Below, one piece after another: positions 31,505-43,638 of a stretch of 64,000 nt of DNA. Made by a program: the position numbers and the translations under genes. Within the stretch, counting starts at the first letter, position 1. The number at the start of each line of letters is the position of its first letter. The notes under the pieces are model-generated. The model made no database searches, was not told the DNA's origin, and saw nothing but the letters and a program-made list of their open reading frames with translations. The DNA is from Oikopleura dioica. Its lineage: Eukaryota; Chordata; Appendicularia; Copelata; Oikopleuridae. The stretch spans positions 15,071,001-15,135,000 of the forward strand of contig OU015567.1 in the NCBI GenBank assembly GCA_907165135.1. Reading direction: 5' to 3'.

Positions 31505-34143
31505 ATGATTCGTGGAAGGGGTCGAGGACGGGGGAGAATACCAGTGGAAAGGGACGAACCAAGCTCAGACTCTGCTCTTGGCTATTCTTCCTCTGGAGGT
31601 TCGTTTTTTGCTGCTTTTTGCTTGCATAACTCGTAAATTGCTCGTTGCGTAATCATCACTCCCAGTTTGAACTTTTTCTTCGATTGAAAATTCAATATTT
31701 TTTTAATAAGAATGAACTTTAACTTCTTTTATAAAAAGTTCAATTGAAGATTCACTTTTCAGCTTCCCGTGGTATTGGCCGAGGACGTGGAGGAAATCGT
31801 GCTTTTGGAGAATCAGTCTCAGACATAATTTTAAGACGAAGGAATGAAACGAATCAAGTGAATTCAGGTCAATCCGGCCAGATTCGAAATACCGGTGTTC
31901 GAAGCATTCGAGGACGCGGACGAGGATTCCCCACGAATAATCTGGGAATCGATTATGCTCATTCTCTCCCAGATGCAACTCGAAATCGAGGAAAGTCCTT
32001 TGATAGCGAAAATATTCGGCCAGCGGCTCAACAGTACGATGATCCGGAAGAGCCAAAGAGCATCGAATTGTCGCAAATTCGGCAATATCATCATCGACAG
32101 CCACAAAGTGGAGATCAGGGAATCAAGCCTTCTGCTGAAAAGGCTTGGCCTGACATGTGGCATGGCGATTCCACTGGCAAAGAAGGTAAACAAACTTCGT
32201 TATCGTCCATTTACAGTTCAATTAGGTCAGCCGCAAATTGGCGTCTCTCCGTTCTCTGAAAGTGGCCGATTTGTGATCACGGGCGAATCGAAGATAGTCA
32301 CTCACAAAAAGAAAAAACGCTACCAGTTCGGTGGAGTAACGCGCGTCGCAGACGTAAGCGCTCAAGACTCTCATCAGACCATTGCCAGATCTTTGCAAGT
32401 TCAAGCGCCGCCAAAACCAATTCCTCATTACATCTTCACGGACTTCGTCGAAAACAGCAGAAACACGAATCAATTGTTGAACGAGTTCTGTCAGTTCCAG
32501 CGAAAGTCGTTGAAATTCCTCGATGTGGCGGCGAAAGAGAGCTACAAAAATTACTCAATCATGGCGAGTGTGGACGGCTTCGATTACGCCCCGGCTGAGG
32601 CGTGGAAGAAAAAGATTGCCAAAGAAGCTGCTTCTCGAAATGCTCTGAAACGATTGCTAATCGAGTACTACGGGGACATGGGTGATTTACCGAAAGTAGA
32701 GCAGCTGAAAAATATGAAAGAAGGAGACGAGAAAATCTCTCGAGACCAGGATCATCCAACGCGTTATCGCCCCATGCCGAGAATTGGAATGAACGAGCTT
32801 GGATTGGGCTTGATTACGTTGTACCCTGAGCCGCACGAAGGAGGACATGGCGACACCGAGTCAAATCTGATCATCGGCAGCATCTGGGAGAAAATGGCCG
32901 AGTTGAGGATTGATAGAGATGGCTTCAAAGACGACATCGTCGCAGTCGTTCTTCGTTGGAGTGGAGTTTTCGCCGCTCGTGATCCACTGGTTGTTTCGAT
33001 CGCGACAGGAAGCCGAATGAAAGAAGCGACTGATTTCAAAGAAGAGCATCGTGATCTTGCTGGCAAATGGGGCCGAGTGCTCCAGGACACGTCTCCTTGG
33101 TCACTGGCGCGGCGAGGTTTGAAGCGATATCTTCTCCACGAAGCGAGCAAGTTTTACACGCTTCAGTATGAAAACAAGTTTGATGAATACTTCTCAATTT
33201 TTGAGATTCCTGCAAATAACAGCTCCAGTCAAGTTTTGGCTCTCAAAGAAGGGATCGAATTAGTTTATTTTGCGACAAGTAAGTCTATCAGTCTCACCAG
33301 TGAAAAACCCCTTGTTCAGGTGTTCCAGAAATGCGAGATGAAAATACGCGACTTGACCAGAGACCCGCTTCTTTCATCAATCGCAGCGGGGACAAACTTC
33401 TCCGATCTTTGGTGCTCGGTCTGCAAGGATCTCTTGCTGCTCGTCTGATGGAGCCCATCTATCCAAGTCGAATTCTTATCGGCGAAAGACCAGGCTCGAC
33501 TCGTTCTGCTGACGATGCTTATTATTTGGATATGTACATCAAGGTTTGTCAAGTTGTTCTTTTCTTGTAAATATAAATTTTAGGAACATCTACCCGACGA
33601 GATGGCAGCAGAATCTCATGAACTTCCCGGCGTTTATCACGTCTTCCGTCCGTCTATTTACCCTGTTCAATTGAACGAAAAGTTCCCCAAGCCGAATCCA
33701 AAGGCTCGTGCTTTGAACTGGGTCCATCTTGTACCCTTGCACCAAGAAAACAAGAAGACTTCACGAGAATTCATCGATCAAGCGAGCGGTTACACTATCT
33801 TTAGAAGGATCGGAGAAGAACGAGATAGACGAGGGACCTCGCGGCTTAGCAAATTCGCCCTGTGGAAGCTTTACTTGGAGAGTATAAATATCCGACGAAT
33901 GAAAATCCAGGATCAGGACAACAGTCAGAGAATCAGCAAATACCACGCGAAGGATCATCGATTGGTAACTTCTATTTCAAGTTTTTTTACTAACAGCATT
34001 TGCAGACAAAAGAACTGATCACCGATGCCTGGATTGAGATGGGCTTCGGCGAGTGGCCATGCGATCCAGCCGTCTATGAGTTGGATGTGGAGCAACCGCG
34101 ACCTGGCAGAGACATTTTGCTCTGCGATGTATATTTCCGCTAG
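31505..34143 (+). CDS. ADAD/TENR-like adenosine deaminase homologue, catalytically dead
   Basis: Six exons (31505-31598, 31763-32185, 32226-33278, 33320-33543, 33584-33964, 34006-34143) give 770 residues. The N-terminus is Arg/Gly-rich (RGRGRGRG, GRGRGG), like RNA-binding or methylated RG motifs. A double-stranded RNA-binding domain lies near residues 255-320 and ends KKKIAKEAASRNALKRLL. The adenosine-deaminase fold follows: VVSIATGSR, GRVLQDTSPWSLARRGLKRY, SGDKLLRSLVLGLQGSL and EPIYPSRILIG. In active ADARs the second block reads ...DCHAE..., giving the zinc His and catalytic Glu; here it is TSPW. The zinc Cys of PCGD and of SCSDK are also absent (SVPEMRD, SGDK). This matches ADAD-type pseudo-deaminases, known from germ cells. 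Confidence 0.85.
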
Positions 34144-34329
34144 ATTAAAACCGAAAATAGAGGGGATCGTTCACTACCAACAGTGCCTACCAAAATGCAC
34201 CAGAAACTTCAATTTATTAACTGCCTCACTCCTTACACACTGAAAACAGATACTGTAGTTAAAAACTACCTTTAAAATTTTAAGATTTCAGTCTTGTTAT
34301 TATTTTATTCAGATTAAAATGACTCGAAA

Positions 34330-37300
34330 ATGAAAATCGAATCGGTTGTGTCCGAGATACTGCAAATCCTTCCTGATAAAAATGCTGGAACGCACCGTTT
34401 GCTCTTTTGCTCGCTGTACAAAGTTGCCAAAGATGAGCCGAAAGTTGTAGTGCGCTACATTCTTGATGAGCTGGATAAGTTTTCTGTTGTTCAGCACGAT
34501 GGTGAGTTGATTCTTTTTTGTTTGAAACTTATTTTGTTCAAGTGATTTTCGACTTATTCGCGAAGTTGATCCAGGACGATGAAAACTGCGTCTCCAATGG
34601 TCAGGCAGAAGAAATGATTCCCCTAGCCACTGCGGCTTTGTCCCAATCTAGGTTGAACTTGATTGGATCTCTTTGTGGAAAATATGCGTCTGAAATCGTC
34701 GATCATCTTTTATCGCAGAGTTGTGACCATACAATGGCTTATTTATCCCGTGTCGCTGAAGAGTGTGACCTCGCTGTTGATTTGATTTTCCGACTGCTTA
34801 CTGGTTCGCAATCTTACATCGTCAATTCTGAGGAGATTCCAGACAGAATTAATTGTTGCCGATTTATCTCCAAAATCATGCAAAACATGATGGAAAAGAA
34901 AGGCGAAGAAAACCTGATCGAGCAGGCTGTCTTTGACAATTTACTCGCTTGTTTGTTACAGTGGCATGGTCTGAAAAACAACGACTCGTTGTTGCGCGAT
35001 AAATCATTAGAGGCTGCTACTCTTCTTTGTTTCTCGATGCCGTGGGGGCGCGCAGACTGTCTTACAACACTGAAAACGTTGTACAGCCCTTATTTGAAAG
35101 ACCGCAAGTCTGAGATCAACATCATTTACTCCTACCATCTTTTACTGTCGTTATTTATCAACAAGTCGCCACGACTCATATCAGAAAATATCGATCAAAC
35201 AATGGCTGATCTTTTTCGAATTGTCAACCCAACAGCTCTACAACAAAGCGATGTTTATCGATGCTGGGGATGTCTGGTCCAAGAGTTCCCCACTCAAATC
35301 CTTCAGTTTCTGCTGAAAAAGCTCGACAGTATGCCTTCCATGGCGATTGTAAAAGTAAAAGCACTCAGAGTGATTCAGTACTTGATCAATTACGAAAAAC
35401 CGTACATCCAGAACAAGACGGAAGAAATCATCAAAGCGCTTATTCCAATCCAGTCGAATACGAACTCTCATTGTAGACTTCATCTTCTTCACGTGACACA
35501 GGCTTTATTGAACAACCAAATGCTAGATTCTAAAAACGCGTCCTCTGGTCGACAGCTTGTTGAATTTATCGTTCGTATGGCTGCTTTGAGAAAAAATCAT
35601 CCGGATCCAGATTTGAAAAAGCTCCGCATCGCTGCAGAAAATATCTTTCAATTGTCCTCGTCGTCGTCAAATGAGACCAGAGCATTTCTTTGGCCACTAC
35701 TTCTTACGTTTCTTACAATGCCTGCTTATCACGGAGCGGCGAGTAGTATCGCAAAAGCGCTGGAAATGATTGCCAATCGACAGGTAGCAGAATCGCTGCC
35801 GTTGGAGTTTCCTTCCAAACCAGCTCACGCCGTCTTATTCGTCCGTTGTTTGTTATTCCTGTCGAATCCGAAAGAAACTGAACCCGGAGCGCTGTTGTCC
35901 TTTCTTCAATATTTATCCAAATCAATTAACGCCGAAGTTGATGCAATATTCCGCGTTGTTCTCCCGCGCCTCGATGCTTACTTGTCGGCAAATTTATACA
36001 ACTCCAGCTGGAATGTAGACGAGTGGCATCAGCTTTTACTGAAGCTTGTTACGAGATCCCTGTCGATTCATGATTCGGGATCGTTTCTGTCTGGAGTTAG
36101 AAGTGAAATTTCGAAAACTCTAGTTTGCCCCCAAAGCGTCAGATCTCGACCGTTTTTGCTCCAATGTTCTGCTGCCGCGTTGAGGTAAAAAATAAGCGAA
36201 CTAAGTCGGTCTCACAGGTTATTATAGCGCCACGCCGAACACGAAGTTTATCTTGAACGGAATCGATGAATTAATGAATATTTCCATCCATCAAAATCCA
36301 TTTGAAAGAGACGCTTGCGCAAAAGCGATTCGCCTTCTTGCGAATTCCAAGCATTTCGACTCTGTTGTGGATAGATTTCTAAAGTCGAGTCAGGGAAAAG
36401 TGATGAAGACGGAAACCAAAATCACGAAAATCATCTTCGGAAGCGGCGATTCTCAGCGAGAACATGTAAAATCAACTGTTTTCTCCGCGCTAACCCACAT
36501 TTTCAACACTATGATTGAAAAGGAAACATATTCTGTCTTCATCCAGGTTAGATATTATTCTATGTTATCCGGTTTTATCGGTTATTAGTGCACTCAGTTC
36601 TTGTTGGAAGCTGGAGAGTGTTCATCACTAGAAACATGGCTAGAGTTTTGGCAGGCGGTTTCTGCTTGCTCGAAAGTGTCAGCAGCATCTGGGAAGACTT
36701 TCCTTGGGCGAAATACTGTCATCGATATTTGTTGCAAGAGAATATTGCCGAAGGAAGAGTTTTCCTCAATCCACCCTGAAGTTATCTCTTCGCTTTCGAA
36801 TTTGATCCTTTCTCAGGTAAATTTTGATTCTCAGTCCACCTCTCATTCGCGATTTAGCCTGCTGTTCAAGCTGGGGAAGCGATAGATCTTCTCAGGTTTT
36901 CACTCTCCGTTCCAAAGTCATCAGAATTTCCCTCGTGCTATCTTGAAGCGTTGACTTCTCATTTTGATTCGACGCTCAAACTTTCACCCTCCCCGGATAA
37001 TTGCTTCAATCTACTCATGCTTGTCAAGTCATGGCTACTAGATGAGCGTATAAAAGCTCGTCAAAGTGCTATTCATATCTGGCTATCGATACTCGTCAAA
37101 TTTTTGGATTACGTTAATGCTCCTGTTGATGAGCATTCGTCTTCCGTAAAACCGGGGGACATGCATCACTTTCAATCCCTTCTACCCGTCGCCTGCATTC
37201 GCTGCATCGACTCAGACCTCGTCACCCGTCGAACCGCACTAGAAGTAGTCATCATCCTAATCGACCTCTACTACGCTCGATCTAACGACACTATGCCAAC

Positions 37301-39822
37301 CGAACTACGCGAAAAAATGACACGAGCAAACCGCAAGATTTTGACAACAGAAACAGGTATTTATTGCGGATAGATGTTGGTCACAGCGGGAGGCAGCGGG
37401 TGAAAAGACTCGAGATCAGGATGAGAACGCAGAGTATGAGCAAACAGCGGAGGAGGGATGTCCAATTTTCGAGGTCCGGGTTTGTCTTGGGCTGGATGAT
37501 CTGAATTCTTTCCACTTGTTCCGCCAGTGCCTCGGTAAATCTCTGTTCTGCGGATTTTCCGGATCCCATGGGGCAACTGGGATCCTTATCTTCTTTTTTT
37601 GGCGGCTCCTTGGGCGACTGCCTGAATAAAATAATGTTAGTTTCATATTTTCATGTTTATTATCTCACCATTTGTAAACCCCATATGCGAGAACAGCTCC
37701 GGCAAGTGAAAACACAATGAGTTTGATCTTCTCGCCAGTCAAATTCATCGGGCTCCTTTCGAGTTGAAACATTGAAACAAAACTGCTTGTGCTAAATACA
37801 AATTGATATGAACTGAGCTCGAGTCTGATTTTTGCCAACAACAACGACCCTGTTCTAGAGAAAATATGCAATTTTGCAATGCAATTTTTTTCTTAGAAAG
37901 CATGTTTGCTGGAGCAAAGGATCTCGGTCAAATCTACTGCGAGCTAATTCGAGGAAAATCGGAATCTTTCATCAGTGGCCTTCTTGATTCCATTTCTGAC
38001 CCAGATGAGCAAGCTGCTAATGGAGCTGTTTTATTCCTGACTCTTCTGGCGGAGGAATATCCGATCCAAGATGTCAAGCCGCTTATGAGAACACTCATCG
38101 GAAAGCTCCGGAGCTTACCAAACTCACATGTCAAGTCCCGCGCCGGTATTTTGTCTATTTTCGCTATTATTGGCGCTCAAAGCCCTGATGACGTTGTCGA
38201 CGAGCTTATTAGTGGCGACACGACTTTTTGCGATGTCAACTCCTTGCATACTCACATTTGGCGTTATCTCGCGCCAAAGCCATTTATCGGGGAACAGTTT
38301 TGGAAAATACTCCGGGAGAAGCTCTGTTTCGGCGAGATTTTCAACGATTCGACGACTCTTTACAATGGTCGGCGCCCATCCAAGATCAAAATAGTCGAAC
38401 TTGACTTTCTTGGAGCGCTTTGTGCATCGCTTGAAGTTATTCCTAGGCTTTCAGCAGAAATTATCAAAGACGATCTTTCTCAACATCTATCTCGTCTTAT
38501 TGGCCGTTGGGCGATGCTCATAGACGCAAGCTTTCCTCTTACTCAATTTGGATCGTCAAAAGCAGCGACGACCACACCGTCAATAATAATGGCCAATCTT
38601 CTCAAAGTCATCTTCCAGAAGATTCACTTACTCTCTGCTTCTAAGAAAGCGAGAGAACTTCCAAATACAAACACTGAGGATCGAATCACGACGCAACTCG
38701 TCTGCAAAGGTCTCAAGTCTGTTATCAACGCAATAGCAGCTGATGACATGAAGTTCTTGTGCGAACTAACGCAAGAGCAAATGAAGTTGCTCGACGATTC
38801 CAGCTCATGGGAAGCAGATCTTGCGACGATATCGATATTGAGTGACACAATGGTCATTCTCAGCCAGAGTCTCAAGTCATCAAATGATCAAAAGGAAGCT
38901 GACACACTTTTATCAATCATGAAGAAGCTCTCAACAATCTGTGGATGCTCAACAACAATGACGACAGTGCGGTTCATTGCAATAAATGGCCTTGGTAACC
39001 TCTTCCTGCCGCCTGAAATTCGTTGCCTGGTTGATGTGGATGACGTTTTCAAATCTTTACTTGAGCTGTTCTTGTCCATCCTTCGTGGAAGTCAGGAGGA
39101 TATGATTTTGTCTGAAGCATTTCATGGAATCACAAAAGTCGTTCGAAACTCTGTCAAGCCGCCCATGAGTTCTTTTCGGAAGCCAATCTTTCAAATGGCT
39201 ACCACTTTCTTTCAAAAAGCCAATCCGGCTACAAGAAGATCAGCTGTAGAAGTCATCACTGTCCTGAGTGTGAATTTCCGCGACGATGAAGACAAGGAAG
39301 ACTTTGTCGAGGAGCTCCATCGGAATTTACTCGATGTGCTCATTTGCCTAGCTGACAACGATAAAGACGTCAAACACGCTGCACAAGATGTGTTGCTGTC
39401 TATCGCGCCACTGATGGTCGACGAGTGTGAGCAACTTATACAGAAACATGCTAAAAGGTACGCTTTTATCGAAAAAAGGCAAAGTCTATTTCAAGTTCAG
39501 TGACAATCTGCACACGGGCGAGTTCACGGCTGAGTTCTGTTGTCGCTACGTGAAAAACTATTCCGTCGAGCAAAGTATCGCCATGATTTCGACCGCTAAG
39601 GAGCGCCTCTCGTCTCCTTGCGGAACCGTGCGCGGACAAGCAACAACTATCGTCGGTGCTTTGACCAAAGATTTCCCCGAAAGTCCAAAACTCGCTCCGC
39701 TGGCGGCCGAGTTGCTACCCATCTTTGTGCAGATGCTGCACGACGAGTGTCCGGACGCACGCGCCAGGCTAGGTTCAACAAAATCGCCCGAAACCAAGAT
39801 CGGGTTTTATCGGGTTTTTTAG
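34330..39822 (+). CDS. MROH1: Maestro HEAT-like repeat protein, MROH1-like
   Basis: Seven exons (34330-34501, 34543-36184, 36228-36546, 36598-36816, 36858-37356, 37897-39457, 39501-39822) give 1577 residues. The protein is alpha-helical throughout in HEAT-repeat style, for example KVKALRVIQYLI and VELDFLGALCASLEVIP. Its length and all-HEAT build fit MROH1, reported in lysosome/endosome and cytoskeletal contexts; the exact paralogue is inferred. A short upstream frame (ATG at 34319, four codons) precedes the start. The intron 37357-37896 contains an antisense gene. The last exon is interrupted at 39768 by a hAT-like transposon: the present frame reads 17 element-encoded residues and stops at 39822. 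Without the insert it would end 11 residues after the target site, at 41089-41091. Confidence 0.78.
37381..37748 (-). CDS. Small membrane protein nested antisense in an MROH1 intron
   Basis: Exons 37669-37748 and 37381-37621 join through a canonical 47-nt intron and give about 106 residues. An N-terminal membrane segment (IKLIVFSLAGAVLAYGVY) is followed by a charged loop (SPKEPPKKEDKDPS). The end is a second hydrophobic segment (LLRCLLILCVLILISSLF) and a short tail. An in-frame Met at 37772 would add eight residues. I do not recognise the family. The whole gene lies inside MROH1 intron 5 on the opposite strand. Confidence 0.65.
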
Positions 39823-41047
39823 GAGGTCGGGTTTTGTTGGATCGGGCTTTGTTGGATTTTATCGGGTTTTTGTCGGGTCCGAAATCGGGTTTTTATCGGG
39901 TTTTTTGTCGGATTTTTGTCGGGTTTCCTACAAGCAAAAATTAAAAAAATCAAGTCAAAAGAAGGTCAATAACTTATCTTGAGCAGATTTTTTCAACAAT
40001 TTTCGAGGATCATTAATAATATAATTTAGAATGTGCATTTTCCCACTGTGCAATAATATTAGTAATACGGTAGAATATAGAATAAATAATCCAAACCCTC
40101 TTTATATGTTTAGAAAGCTTGGACCTTGCTGAGTTGCAGTTTAGGGGGTTAGGCCTTGCCGAGGTCACATGACTTTAAATAACCCATGGGGTTGAAAATA
40201 GTGGGAGTCAACCTAAAAGACTGTTCTGCTAAGGCCTTCAAGCTCAGGCGTTCTCTGACACTGTTTTTTTTATGTTTCCGACGTCATTTTCGACCCCCTG
40301 TAAAAAAGGGATGAGTATATCCTGAGATTCTCTTAACCCCTCTACGCCACAGAATAGACCTTCAGCTCTTATTTGAGCCCCTTTGAGACGCTGTACGATG
40401 ATTGTACTCCGAGAACATAGACTCCCAATATGAGGTTAAAATTGGCGAAATCGGGTATTTCCGGGTTGATGACGTCATTTGTCAAAGATCACGTGACATT
40501 GACATTTGCTCAGTATCCCTACGCTACAGATCAGACCCTAAGCTACATTTTGGTACCCTGGGGGACTATTTGCGACTTCTCTGGTCGGAGAACATAGACT
40601 CCCCAGTTGTCGGAAACATAAAAAACAGTGTCTCTGAAATTCTGCCCTCGAAATGGATCGCTGATTGCCAGGGACCTCGCTGAATTTCATTCTCTCAATC
40701 GCCAGAAGATTATCTTTGGTAAGATTAATGTAAATGTCCTCTAGAGCTCGTTCTCTGCCTTTCCCCGGTAACCGGGGCCCGGTTTTGGAGGCAGTTCTCA
40801 TCTATTTCGAGTGCTTTTTGAGTAAATAAGGGCAAGGGAGGCTATTTAGACCGACTGTGATTGACTGAAAAGGCAAGAAAAACCCGACGAAATTCCGACA
40901 AAATCCGACAAAAACCCGATCCTACGTCGGGTTTTTGAAATTTTCAGGATCGGGTTTTGTAGGGTGAAAAAAACCCGACAAAACCCGATAAATATCCGAT
41001 CCGATATCGGGTTTTCCGGGCATCGGATTTCGATTTGTTGAACCTAG
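39769..41047. mobile_element. hAT-like non-autonomous DNA transposon inside the MROH1 last exon
   Basis: The ends are a perfect 14-bp inverted repeat, CTAGGTTCAACAAA on the left and TTTGTTGAACCTAG on the right. GCGCCAGG flanks both sides (39761-39768 and 41048-41055), an 8-bp target-site duplication typical of hAT elements. Below the termini the left side carries many CGGGTTTT units and the right side the complementary AAAACCCG units, like hAT subterminal repeats. There is no transposase frame. It splits the last MROH1 codons. Confidence 0.9.
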
Positions 41048-41091
41048 GCGCCAGGGCTGGAGAAGCGCTTTCATTTATTTATCGTTTCTGA
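41048..41091 (+). pseudogene. MROH1: Severed last codons of MROH1
   Basis: After the second GCGCCAGG, the DNA reads AGEALSFIYRF and a TGA in the frame that would follow from 39768 if the transposon and one target-site copy were removed. These codons are no longer joined to the gene in this haplotype. Confidence 0.75.
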
Positions 41092-41271
41092 GTCTCAACA
41101 GCCACGTATTCATTCATTCTCTATTCACTTTCAAAGTTATCATTTACTATCTTATTTCTTCATCTGCACTATTTCCGACGCGTTTCAAGCCCATCAACTT
41201 TACGGACAAATCAACGAGTAAAACTGAAAGTTTTCATGCAAACTTAAACATCATCGATCCTTCCATTTCAG

Positions 41272-42450
41272 ATGTCGGCGGGTTACAATTCGGGCCTATC
41301 AGAATATCCGAACAAGGGAAAACTGAATCTGAAAGAGGCCGAAGATGCTCTTGAAGAAATTGAAAAGAAAATCGACGAGCTAGTCGAACTGATAATGGAG
41401 TCGAAAAGAACGGTTGTTCATACTGGCGCCGGAATTTCCACGAGCTGTGGGATCCCTGATTTTCGCGGTCCTAAGGTAGTGGTCAATATTTATTGTTGGC
41501 TAAACATAAGCGCATCATTGTTGATCACGGTAATTGGGAATGTGGACAAGAGAAGCAAAAGGCGAAAAAGTGGAGGAGGGCATAGAATGGTCGAATGCGA
41601 GACCGTCGAAAACGCACATGGCTCTCGTCGAACTGGAAAAACGAGGACATGTCCAATGGCTCGTCTCCCAAAATGTCGATGGGCTTCATGCACGCTCAGG
41701 ATTTCCTCTCAACAGATTCGCAGAGCTTCATGGTAAAAAACTCAATTCAATAAGTTTACCTTACTTTTTCAGGAAATGTATTCGCTATCCACTGCCCGAG
41801 CTGCAAGTACAGAGAGATTCAAGACAACCCCGTCGAATTTATTGGACAAAAACCTATCGGAAGAATTTGTGGTCAAATAAATTCGCGCGGATCTACCTGT
41901 CGTCGACAGTTAGGTATTCCTTGCTTCTTTTGTAATCCCCCATTTACAACATTTTCATAGTCGATTCTGTTCTTGACTGGGAGCACGACCTTCCAGAGCC
42001 CTTCTTCTCAGACTCATGGGCGCAATCTGAAGCGGCAGATCTCTCTATCGTACTTGGATCATCGCTACAAATTCAGCCGGCGAATACATTACCCACGCTT
42101 TCCAGAAAGATGGTGATCATTAACTTGTCGAATACAAAAATGGACAGAAAGGCGCACCTAATCATCAAGTCCAAATGCGATTTCGCCATAGAAATACTCA
42201 TGCAAAAGCTGAAAATAGGTTTGCTTGCGTTTTCTTACCCAGAATCTAAAGAAATTCAGACATTCCGGAATGGACAGGACCTACGATCGTAAAAGAATCT
42301 TCCCTCAAACTAGAACCACTGCCGATCAAAGAAGCGAAGCCAAAAACAACTCGTCGAAAAAGAAAAACTAAAAGTGAACAAGACCCGGACTATACTTCTC
42401 ATTCTGTACCTAAAGCACCCAAAAACGAAATTCCTGAAAATGAACTATGA
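41272..42450 (+). CDS. SIRT6: Sirtuin 6, NAD-dependent deacylase
   Basis: Exons 41272-41475, 41537-41732, 41773-41913, 41961-42218 and 42260-42450 give 329 residues. The N-terminus NSGLSEYPNKGK aligns with the SIRT6 start. The NAD site is HTGAGISTSCGIPDFRGP. The catalytic His is in SQNVDGLH. Zinc Cys are in CPSC and, after a spacer, ICG...STC. ILDW-type VLDWEHDLPEP and GSSLQIQPANTLP complete the sirtuin core. A basic tail (TTRRKRKTKS) suits a nuclear protein. SIRT6 acts on histone H3 in chromatin and DNA repair. The first intron begins GT but has no AG before the required join at 41537 (see findings). ATTTCAG sits directly before the ATG, like a trans-splice acceptor. Confidence 0.92.
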
Positions 42451-42487
42451 TTTAGTTACTACAGCTCTTTTTATTCAAATGTTTCAG

Positions 42488-43559
42488 ATGCAAAACTTGA
42501 GGGGTAAATGCCTCCTCAGTTGTGCCTTTCGAAATCGTGCTGTTTCAAGAAATTTGTCCTTGACATCCGTTTATCTTGACGAAGATAAGGATACAAAGCT
42601 TGTGCCTGGATCTATCAAGCAGTTTGTCCGCGTTTTCGGCCACAAGACTGAGAAACACGCGACTAGGAATGGGAACTTGATATTAGATCATAGAAGGCGG
42701 CTGAGGAGAGCTATCAAATCTATGATTTTCACTCCTTTTTACGCTGGTAATTTTGAGACTCATCAATTTTAGTGGTCAAACTTTACTTCAGTGCCACTAT
42801 TATTCGATGAAATTAGTATACCAATGCTGGGTGCGATAGATGCAGTCAGCCCTTGTTTTATGCTTGCAGCTTGGCAACTGTACAGTTTTGCTCTGCTGAA
42901 AGATTACAAAGCTCAATATCCTCTAGGTATTCCAAGATTTGCTGTGAGCTTTCTTTTACTTTCAGTTCAGTTCACAAAGTTTTATTCAATCCCTACGATG
43001 GCGGAGTTGCTCTAATGCGCGAGCAGTGGGCTCACGCCGCTAATCCACTGAAAAATCGAAGACCAAAGTTAGAATTATTTTATATTCCTCACGAAGAGAG
43101 TCACATGTATAAAGCTGTTGGCACGACTCTTCCCGAAGGTTGCGTTATTCAAGATGTTGATGAAAAGGTGAAAGATGGTACAAACGTTAGCTCGCATCAT
43201 GGTAAAGAAAGCATGATTTAGAATCACATTTGAATCAATACGGCTTCAGGTTTTATTCATTCTGATGTAATATTAAACGAGATTGCGTTCGACAATTACA
43301 CTGACGAACTTCTTGCATCGAGGCTTATGAACGATATGATCGATTTGCGATTCCAAAAAGACTCTATTCTTAGACTACCAGATATTTCTTTTGGCAAGAA
43401 TGCCGAGGTAAGATCCATTGTACGCTAGCTTTCCACTCAATTTAATTTCAGTATGTCGAGCGTGATCAAGTATCGGAACGATTCCAAGAAGCTCGAAAGC
43501 GTCGTGATGCATTCGCTGATCGAATGATGCATCCTTCTCAAGCTGACCAAGCCAAATGA
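42488..43559 (+). CDS. Putative mitochondrial two-pass membrane protein (TMEM70/186/223-like build)
   Basis: Five exons (42488-42746, 42792-42926, 42971-43201, 43250-43407, 43452-43559) give 296 residues. The start (MQNLRGKCLLSCAFRNRAVS) is basic and hydrophobic like a transit peptide. Two hydrophobic segments lie near residues 80-115 (AIKSMIFTPFYAVPLLF and DAVSPCFMLAAWQLYSFALL). A soluble tail with VLFNPYDGG follows. The build resembles the TMEM70/186/223 group, but I see no diagnostic motif, so this is a guess. TTTCAG lies directly before the ATG, only 37 nt after the SIRT6 stop, which strongly suggests an operon with SIRT6. Confidence 0.65.
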
Positions 43560-43638
43560 CCTCTCAAAACAATCCTCTGCCTTCGATCTCTTTTCTCAGA
43601 AGCAAATAGTTCATTCAGAAAGTTCGTGTCGCGAAAGC

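Noticed and set aside
39558..39944. Alternative frames across the MROH1/transposon junction
   Set aside because: They are translations of the GGGTTTT subterminal repeats.
40402..40801. Open frames inside the hAT-like element
   Set aside because: They are too short and lack any transposase motif. The element is non-autonomous.
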